A stretch of 11,062 nt of DNA from CAYJXJ01 sp964374095. Lineage in GTDB: Bacteria; Elusimicrobiota; Elusimicrobia; UBA1565; UBA9628. The position numbers and the translations under genes were made by a program. Under the pieces are notes generated by a model. That model was given only the letters and a program-made list of their open reading frames with translations. It was not told the origin of the DNA and searched no databases. This document shows, piece by piece, positions 6,895-11,062 of this stretch (position 1 is the first letter of the stretch; the number at the start of each line of letters is the position of its first letter). The DNA lies in the NCBI GenBank assembly GCA_964374095.1, contig CAYJXJ010000158.1, positions 1-11,062 of the forward strand. Direction: 5' to 3'.

Positions 6895-7470
6895 GTGACC
6901 TCCAAAATCTACACCCGCACCGGCGACGACGGCACGACCGGCCTCTGGGGAGGCCGGCGGCTTCCGAAGCACCATGGACGCGTCTCGGCCTATGGCGAAG
7001 TCGACGAGCTCAACTCGGCCATCGGGGCGGCGCTCGCGGCGCTGCCCAAGGGACCCAAGCTGGCGGCCCTGCGATCACGCCTAGACACGATCCAACGAGA
7101 GCTCTTTGTGGTCGGCGCGGTACTGGCCTGCGACCGGACCGGCCTGCCCGCCGATATGGCCGCCGCGGATTTCCCGGCGGCCGCCGCGCGTCTGGAGGCC
7201 GAGATCGACGCGATGACCACGGACCTCAAGCCCCTCAAGAAATTTATCATGCCCGGAGGATCGGCGGCCGGAGCCGCGCTCCACCTGGCCCGCGCCATCT
7301 GCCGGCGCGCCGAGCGCGCCGCCACGGCCCTCGCCGTCTCCGAAAGGGTCCCCGCCGACGCGCTGGTCTATCTCAACCGCCTCTCCGACCACCTCTTCAC
7401 AGCGGCGCGCTGGGCCAACGACCGGCTCGCGGCGCCCGAGACGACCTGGGAAGGCCTTGGCCGACGCTGA
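6895..7470 (+). CDS. Cob(I)alamin adenosyltransferase, PduO/MMAB type
   Basis: This 191-residue protein transfers the adenosyl group of ATP to cob(I)alamin to make coenzyme B12 (adenosylcobalamin), in the cytoplasm. The PduO/MMAB family signatures are in order. The N-terminal YTRTGDDGTTGLWGG nucleotide-binding segment is followed by KHHGRVSAYGEVDELNSAIG. LDTIQRELFVVGA comes next, then FIMPGGSAAGAALHLARAICRRAER and the C-terminal YLNRLSDHLFTAARWAN. Length fits the family (about 180-200). The start is GTG at 6895, because family homology begins at the next codons. The open frame upstream, back to about 6703, is GC-rich and unlike the family. The 3' end overlaps the ABC ATPase start by 14 nt, so the two are probably co-transcribed, although no functional link is obvious. 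Confidence 0.93.
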   Translation: MTSKIYTRTGDDGTTGLWGGRRLPKHHGRVSAYGEVDELNSAIGAALAALPKGPKLAALRSRLDTIQRELFVVGAVLACDRTGLPADMAAADFPAAAARLEAEIDAMTTDLKPLKKFIMPGGSAAGAALHLARAICRRAERAATALAVSERVPADALVYLNRLSDHLFTAARWANDRLAAPETTWEGLGRR

Positions 7471-8425
7471 GCCGGCGGTCTGTCTGGAAGGCCTTTGCCA
7501 TGCCTACCCGGCGCGCGGCCGTCAGCCTGCCCGGGAGTCGCTGCGCGGGCTGACCTTCGAGGTCAAGCCCGGAGAGGTCTTCGGCGTGCTCGGCCCTAAC
7601 GGAGGCGGCAAGACCACGCTCTTTAAGATCCTCGCGACCCTGCTGACCCCCTCCTCGGGCGCGGCCCGAGTCCTCGGCCTTGACGCGTCCTTGGGCGCCG
7701 CTGAGATCCGGCAAGGACTCGGCGTCGTCTTTCAGAACCCCAGCCTCGATCCCAAGCTGACGGTGGCGGAGAACATGCGCCATCAAGGCCATCTCTACGG
7801 CCTGCGCGGAGGCGAGCTTGAGCGGCGCTCCGCGGAGCTGCTCGAACGCTACGGCCTCGCGGACCGGGCCGAGTCCCCGGCCGGAACCCTCTCGGGCGGG
7901 CTGCGCCGCCGCGTCGAGCTCGCCAAGGCCCTGCTCCACGGCCCGAAGCTCCTGCTGCTCGATGAGCCCTCCACCGGCCTTGATCCCGCGGCGCGCCAGG
8001 CCTTCTGGGACCACTTGGGCGAGCGGCGCGCCTCGGCCGGGACCACGGTCCTGGCCACGACCCATCTCATGGACGAGGCCGACCGCTGCGACCGGCTGGC
8101 GATCATCGACCGGGGACGACTCGCCGCCCTCGGCACGCCCAAGAATCTGCGCGACTCCATCGGAGGCGACGTGATCTCCATCGAGACCCCCGACCCCCCC
8201 GCCCTGCGCGAGGCCATCCGGGGACGCTTCGCCGTGGAATCCGTCATCGTGGACGCCACGGTGCGCGTCGAGCGGGCGCGCGGCCACGCCTTCATCCCGG
8301 AGCTCATCGAGGCCTTCCCGGGCCAGATCCGGGCCGTGAACCTGGGCCGGCCCACGCTGGAAGACGTATTCATCCGCGCGACGGGGCACCGGTTCCGCGA
8401 ACGCCCCGCGGAGGAAGCGTCGTGA
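7457..8425 (+). CDS. ABC-2 type exporter ATP-binding protein (DrrA-like)
   Basis: This 322-residue ABC ATPase powers export through the membrane protein encoded next. Walker A is GPNGGGKTT (46-54), a slight variant of GPNGAGKTT. The Q-loop is in VVFQNPSLD, the signature is LSGGLRRRVE (145-154, with L in place of the usual Q), and Walker B is LLLLDEP with catalytic E170. The D-loop STGLD and the switch His203 in TTHLMDEAD are also present. The C-terminal ~90 residues end with LEDVFIRATG, the hallmark of DrrA/CcmA-like drug or lipid exporters. It starts at TTG 7457 inside the adenosyltransferase gene, with GGGAAGG very close upstream. No in-frame ATG is available nearby. The substrate is unknown. 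Confidence 0.93.
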   Translation: MADAEPAVCLEGLCHAYPARGRQPARESLRGLTFEVKPGEVFGVLGPNGGGKTTLFKILATLLTPSSGAARVLGLDASLGAAEIRQGLGVVFQNPSLDPKLTVAENMRHQGHLYGLRGGELERRSAELLERYGLADRAESPAGTLSGGLRRRVELAKALLHGPKLLLLDEPSTGLDPAARQAFWDHLGERRASAGTTVLATTHLMDEADRCDRLAIIDRGRLAALGTPKNLRDSIGGDVISIETPDPPALREAIRGRFAVESVIVDATVRVERARGHAFIPELIEAFPGQIRAVNLGRPTLEDVFIRATGHRFRERPAEEAS

Positions 8426-8437
8426 CCGAAGGAAATG

Positions 8438-8468
8438 CCTGCCCTTCCAATTATAATGGAGGGGCAGG
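8438..8468 (+). promoter_or_regulatory. Intercistronic hairpin between ABC ATPase and permease genes
   Basis: CCTGCCCTTCCA (8438-8449) pairs with TGGAGGGGCAGG (8457-8468) across a 7-nt AT-rich loop: a 12-bp stem with one G-T pair. It has no following T-run, so it is not an obvious terminator. Such hairpins between operon genes often tune mRNA stability or the ratio of two products. The loop and first stem base form TATAAT (8452-8457), a perfect -10 hexamer, but no fitting -35 box is seen. Confidence 0.55.
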
Positions 8469-8492
8469 TCCTCATCACATGGGAGGAGAACC

Positions 8493-9269
8493 ATGAACGG
8501 CCTGGCCATCGCCTCGCTGTGGCGGCGCGATCTGGTCCGCTTCTACCGCGACCGGGCGCGGGTCGTGGGCGCGCTCGCGCCCCCCGTGCTGTTCTGGCTG
8601 CTCTTGGGCTCCGGCCTGGGCGATTCCCTGCGCCTGCCCGGCGCGACGGAGAGCCTCAGCTACCTGCAGTACTATTTCGCCGGCACCTTGGTCCTCATCG
8701 TGCTCTTTACTTCGGTCTTCGCGACCATCTCCATCATCGAGGACCGCCGCGAGGGCTTCCTGCAGGCGGTCCTGGCCTCGCCGGTCAGCCGCGCGAGCCT
8801 GGCCGCGGGAAAAATACTCGGCGCCTCCACGGTGGGGCTCCTGCAGGGCATGATCTTCCTCGCTTTCGCGGGGCTGGCGGGACTCGATGCCGGTCCGCGG
8901 GCCTACGCCCTCGCCGTCCTGGCGCTGGCCCTCTGTTCCTTGGGTCTCACGGGCCTGGGCTTCTGCATCGCCTGGCGCCTCGACTCCACGCAGGGGTTCC
9001 ACGGGGTGATGAACCTTTTCCTGATCCCAATGTGGATGCTCAGCGGCGCGCTCTTTCCCGCGGCCACGGCAAAACCCTGGCTCCGGGCCGTCATGGCGGC
9101 CAACCCCGTCTCCTACGGAGTCGCCGCGCTCCAGCACTGCCTCGCCCCCGCTCAGGCGGCGCAGGCCGGGATGCCCCCCCTAGCCTGCTGTCTGGCCGTC
9201 CTCGCGGTCTTCGCGGCCGCCGCGGCGGGCGTTTCGGCCCTCGTGGCCCGACGATCCGTCGCGGGCTGA
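8493..9269 (+). CDS. ABC-2 type exporter permease (DrrB-like)
   Basis: This 258-residue integral membrane protein forms the channel partner of the preceding ATPase. Six hydrophobic segments fit the ABC-2 (DrrB/NodJ-type) family. The cytoplasmic start WRRDLVRFYRDRARV precedes the first segment (~27-40). The family-typical IIEDRREGFLQAVLASPVSR loop follows segment two. The segment GVMNLFLIPMWMLSGALFP and then NPVSYGVAALQ are hallmark ABC-2 permease positions. A strong Shine-Dalgarno GGGAGGAG lies six bases before the ATG, better than any other in the operon, suggesting independent translation. The exported substrate (drug, lipid or polysaccharide) cannot be inferred. Confidence 0.92.
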   Translation: MNGLAIASLWRRDLVRFYRDRARVVGALAPPVLFWLLLGSGLGDSLRLPGATESLSYLQYYFAGTLVLIVLFTSVFATISIIEDRREGFLQAVLASPVSRASLAAGKILGASTVGLLQGMIFLAFAGLAGLDAGPRAYALAVLALALCSLGLTGLGFCIAWRLDSTQGFHGVMNLFLIPMWMLSGALFPAATAKPWLRAVMAANPVSYGVAALQHCLAPAQAAQAGMPPLACCLAVLAVFAAAAAGVSALVARRSVAG

Positions 9270-9274
9270 CGTCC

Positions 9275-9303
9275 TGGACAACCCTCCGGCAAATTCGTTA
9301 AAT
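9275..9303 (+). promoter_or_regulatory. Promoter of the DUF1189 gene pair
   Basis: TGGACA (9275-9280) and TTAAAT (9298-9303) are separated by exactly 17 bp. Transcription should start near 9310, about six bases before the ATG at 9316, so the leader is almost absent. It lies directly after the permease stop codon and separates the DUF1189 gene pair from the ABC genes. Confidence 0.6.
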
Positions 9304-9315
9304 GCTCCGAAGCGC

Positions 9316-10116
9316 ATGTTTCTCCTCGATCCCGTCAACGGCGTCACGAGCATCGCCTTCTACCGGAAGGTCGCGCCCCAATCCCACGCGCGGAGCTTCC
9401 TCTATGTCGTTTATCTCGGGGCGCTGTTCACGGCCGGATGCCTGGGCGCCGCGAAGGCGAAGATCACCCCGGCCATCCAGGAGACGGCCGCCTGGATGGC
9501 GCGCACCATTCCGACCCTCACCCTCGAGGGCGGCCGCCTCAAGAGCGCGGTCGAGGGGCCGGTCACCATCCGGCACCCCAAGGTTTCCGGCGTGGCCGCC
9601 GTCATCGACACGACACGGACCGATCCCGTCACCCCGCAGATGATGGAGGCGGCGCAGGTCCAAATCTATATCACGGCCAACGCCCTTTATTTGAAGCGCC
9701 TGCCGGGCCGTCTCGACGTGCACGACTTCAGCGGCGCCCCCGCCAAGGACGGCCCCCAGGTGCTCGACGCCGATTTTTACAAGGAGGCCGGCGAACTCCT
9801 CCCGATTTTTTTCTACATCTTCATCGCCGCCCTGGTCTTTCCGTTCTTCATCGCCTGGACGATCGCCGCCACGGCCCTATACTCCCTCATGGCCCTGATG
9901 CTCAACGCCCTGATGAACGGCGGGCTCGGCTACGCGCCGCTGCTCAATATCACGGTCTATGCGCAAACCCTGCCGACCGCGCTCTGGGTGGTCTTTCTGT
10001 TCATGCCGGCCTTCCCCCCGGGTTTCCCGATCCTGACCGCCGCGCTCACCGGCACCTACATCGCCTTGGCCGTCCGGGACTTCCTCCGGGCGCCGCCGCC
10101 GGCCCCCGCGGCTTAG
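9316..10116 (+). CDS. DUF1189 family membrane protein
   Basis: This 266-residue protein has the layout of DUF1189: a short N-terminal cytoplasmic stretch, one membrane segment (~27-44), an extracytoplasmic domain of about 110 residues, and four closely packed membrane segments (~162-182, 183-200, 218-234, 237-255). The soluble part contains the family-like pattern PTLTLEGGRLKSAVEGPVTIRHP followed by AAVIDTTRTDP. The function of this family is not known to me. It has its own promoter, and the next gene starts one base after its stop, so the two are likely a transcriptional and perhaps functional pair at the cell envelope. Confidence 0.78.
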   Translation: MFLLDPVNGVTSIAFYRKVAPQSHARSFLYVVYLGALFTAGCLGAAKAKITPAIQETAAWMARTIPTLTLEGGRLKSAVEGPVTIRHPKVSGVAAVIDTTRTDPVTPQMMEAAQVQIYITANALYLKRLPGRLDVHDFSGAPAKDGPQVLDADFYKEAGELLPIFFYIFIAALVFPFFIAWTIAATALYSLMALMLNALMNGGLGYAPLLNITVYAQTLPTALWVVFLFMPAFPPGFPILTAALTGTYIALAVRDFLRAPPPAPAA

Positions 10117-10117
10117 G

Positions 10118-10513
10118 GTGCGCCGCGCGCCCTTGCTGGCGGCCTTGGTCCTCCTGCCGGGCGCCTGCGCCCAGCGGAAATTCGAGGTCTCCGGCACCAT
10201 CACCATCGTCGCCCACCTGCGGTCCAAAGCCGTCCAGCCCAACGCGGTCCTGTTCATCATCGCCAAGAACCTCGGCGGCGTTCCCGTGGCCATCAAGCGC
10301 CTGGTCAACCCGCACTTCCCGGTCGTCTTCAAGCTCGAGGAGGAGGACCTCCTGGTCCCCGGCAGCCGCCCCCCGGGGCCCCTGCACGTGGAAGTCCAAC
10401 TCAACAGCCACGGCTTCGTGGGCCGCCCGGCCCGCGGCGATCTGGAGGGCCGCACCAAGGAGAGCGTCGACCCCGGCGGCGAGGTCCACATCGTCATCGA
10501 CCGGGAGGTGTGA
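10118..10513 (+). CDS. Small exported or lipoprotein with CcmI/CycH C-terminal-like domain
   Basis: This 131-residue protein starts at GTG. Residues 1-19 form a short export signal (RR, then LLAALVLLPGACA). Cys17 could be a lipidated cysteine, but Pro at the -3 position is unusual for a lipobox, so cleavage after ACA by signal peptidase I is equally possible. The mature part reads EVSGTITI, PNAVLFIIAKNLGGVPVAIKRL, FPVVFKLEEEDL and GDLEG. This order resembles the C-terminal periplasmic domain of cytochrome c maturation factor CcmI/CycH, which binds apocytochrome there. Here the domain stands alone, with no TPRs and no other ccm genes in view, so a role in cytochrome maturation is only a hypothesis. 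The TGA stop lies inside the 50-bp palindrome. Confidence 0.7.
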   Translation: MRRAPLLAALVLLPGACAQRKFEVSGTITIVAHLRSKAVQPNAVLFIIAKNLGGVPVAIKRLVNPHFPVVFKLEEEDLLVPGSRPPGPLHVEVQLNSHGFVGRPARGDLEGRTKESVDPGGEVHIVIDREV

Positions 10514-10559
10514 GTTATCCACACCACTTGGAACGTTCCAAGTCCGGTGGATAACTCAC
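10510..10559. repeat. 50-bp near-perfect palindrome between convergent genes, with DnaA-box-like arms
   Basis: The outer arms GTGAGTTATCCAC (10510-10522) and GTGGATAACTCAC (10547-10559) pair over 13 bp. A 3x3 internal loop (ACC/CCG) follows, then a 9-bp inner stem ACTTGGAAC/GTTCCAAGT (10526-10543). Each outer arm contains the TGA stop of one of the two convergent genes. The left arm contains TTATCCACA (10515-10523), identical to the consensus DnaA box. The right arm holds TTATCCACC on the other strand, one base off. No T-run flanks it. It could be a bidirectional transcript end, a dispersed palindromic repeat or a DnaA-binding site. Confidence 0.85.
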
Positions 10560-10723
10560 CCCCCCGGCAGCCGCCCGGAGTCGGGCAGGAGCTGGGGGAT
10601 GCCGTCGAGGACCGGATAGACCCGTCGGCAGCCGGAGCAGGCTAGGCTCTCCCCCTTCTCCGTCAAAGTCCCCCGGCAGACCGGGCAGGCGAGGATAGAG
10701 AGCAAATCCGGATCCAGGGCCAT
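10556..10723 (-). CDS. Trm112-like zinc-ribbon protein (YcaR family)
   Basis: This 55-residue minus-strand protein reads LLSILACPVCRGTL then LACSGCRRVYPVLDGIPQLLP, the pattern of the Trm112/YcaR family. Four cysteines (C13, C16, C29, C32) form a zinc-ribbon knuckle pair, and the YPVxDGIPxLLP ending is diagnostic. In eukaryotes and archaea Trm112 activates methyltransferases. Bacterial homologues are small proteins of unclear role, often beside lipid A or cell-envelope genes. Its ATG overlaps the TGA of the upstream PmbA-like gene by one base, so the two are translationally coupled. Its own TGA lies in the right arm of the 50-bp palindrome. It is not to be confused with the GC-rich plus-strand frame across the same bases. 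Confidence 0.9.
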   Translation of the reverse strand: MALDPDLLSILACPVCRGTLTEKGESLACSGCRRVYPVLDGIPQLLPDSGRLPGG

Positions 10724-11062
10724 CAGGCCACCGTCATGTGCGCGATGCGGAAGGTCGGCGCGCCCGCGCCGCCGTAGAAGGTCAGGTCGTCGGCCACCGC
10801 GTCCACGCGGGCAAGGAGGTCCAAGACGTTTCCCGAGATCATCGCCCCTTTGACCGGGTGGCCGAGCGCTCCGCCCGAGATCGCCAGGCCCGAGACTCCC
10901 ACGGAGAACTCTCCCGAGATGGGGTCGGCCATGTGCATGCCCATGATTTCGAGCACGAGGATGCCGTCCTTGGTCCCGGCGATGAGATCCTCACGGGTGA
11001 TCGTGCCGGGCTCCAGATAGAAGTTCGACGGCGCCGGGCCCGGCAGGCCCTTGAAGGACCCA
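10723..11062 (-). CDS. TldD/PmbA family protein, C-terminal part (5' end beyond window)
   Basis: About 112 C-terminal residues are present. They contain SNFYLEPGTITREDLI, then ILVLEIMGMHMADPISGEFSVGVSG and HPVKGAMISGNVLDLL, and end DLTFYGGAGAPTFRIAHMTVA. This is the classic C-terminal half of the TldD/PmbA (TldE) metalloprotease family, which works as a heterodimer in processing microcins and other small peptides such as CcdA antitoxin. The ending lacks the G-x-C-x-K-x-G-Q-type region I associate with TldD, so it looks more like the PmbA/TldE partner. The catalytic metal site of TldD would not be visible here anyway. It is followed by the Trm112-like gene with a one-base stop/start overlap. 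Confidence 0.88.
   Translation of the reverse strand, partial: GSFKGLPGPAPSNFYLEPGTITREDLIAGTKDGILVLEIMGMHMADPISGEFSVGVSGLAISGGALGHPVKGAMISGNVLDLLARVDAVADDLTFYGGAGAPTFRIAHMTVA

Noticed and set aside
7397..8509. Long minus-strand frame opposite the ABC ATPase
   Set aside because: It lacks family features and is the mirror of a gene with intact Walker A, signature, Walker B and switch motifs.
8435..9301. Alternative plus-strand frame across the permease
   Set aside because: It is an Arg/Gly/Pro-rich out-of-frame translation. The overlapping frame from 8493 has a strong ribosome-binding site and ABC-2 permease features.
10510..10559. Chromosomal origin of replication
   Set aside because: Only two DnaA-box-like sites inside one palindrome, with no box cluster, no AT-rich unwinding region and no dnaA, dnaN or similar genes nearby.
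10118..10619. Continuation of the plus-strand open frame from 9438 through the 3' end
   Set aside because: It is rich in Arg, Pro and Ser, lies out of frame with both DUF1189 and the CcmI-like gene, and crosses the palindrome.

Overview
This is a high-GC bacterial window, clearly Gram-negative-like in gene content. It has an S9 peptidase, a GT-C membrane protein, a PduO-type cobalamin adenosyltransferase, a DrrA/DrrB-type ABC exporter, a DUF1189 membrane protein, a CcmI-C-terminal-like exported protein, a Trm112-like zinc ribbon and a TldD/PmbA protein. Several starts are GTG or TTG, and several genes seem to have very short or no 5' leaders. I cannot assign the lineage from sequence alone. 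A deep-branching, poorly cultured phylum such as a high-GC Elusimicrobiota is only a guess.

Left edge (1-416): the 5' end of a Phd/YefM-type antitoxin runs off the window on the minus strand. It has a textbook promoter, a palindrome over the likely transcription start and three CATGA repeats at 14-bp steps. Behind it lies a tRNA-Glu(CUC) gene with encoded CCA and its own promoter, divergent from the next block.

417-4324: a two-gene plus-strand unit. An S9 prolyl-oligopeptidase-family peptidase overlaps by ATGA with a 697-residue polytopic protein. That protein resembles STT3/GT-C glycosyltransferases but lacks a recognisable WWDYG motif and carries a TPR-like tail.

4355-6675: a complete insertion sequence of about 2.3 kb. 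It has a DDE transposase, inverted repeats of 24/26 identity and a 5-bp AATTT target duplication. Removing it restores a perfect 30-bp palindrome just downstream of the GT-C gene. The last base of the transposase stop codon comes from the target DNA.

6895-10513: five plus-strand genes. The cobalamin adenosyltransferase overlaps the ABC ATPase by 14 nt. The ABC-2 permease follows after a strong intercistronic hairpin. A separate promoter then serves the DUF1189 gene and the small CcmI-C-like gene.

10510-11062: a 50-bp near-perfect palindrome contains the TGA stop codons of both converging genes and two inverted DnaA-box-like nonamers. Beyond it, on the minus strand, are a Trm112-like zinc-ribbon gene and the 3' part of a PmbA/TldD gene that runs off the right edge. 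I see no CRISPR array, prophage, or large defence or biosynthetic system. The most unusual items are the mobile element and its target, the convergent palindrome and the divergent GT-C protein.
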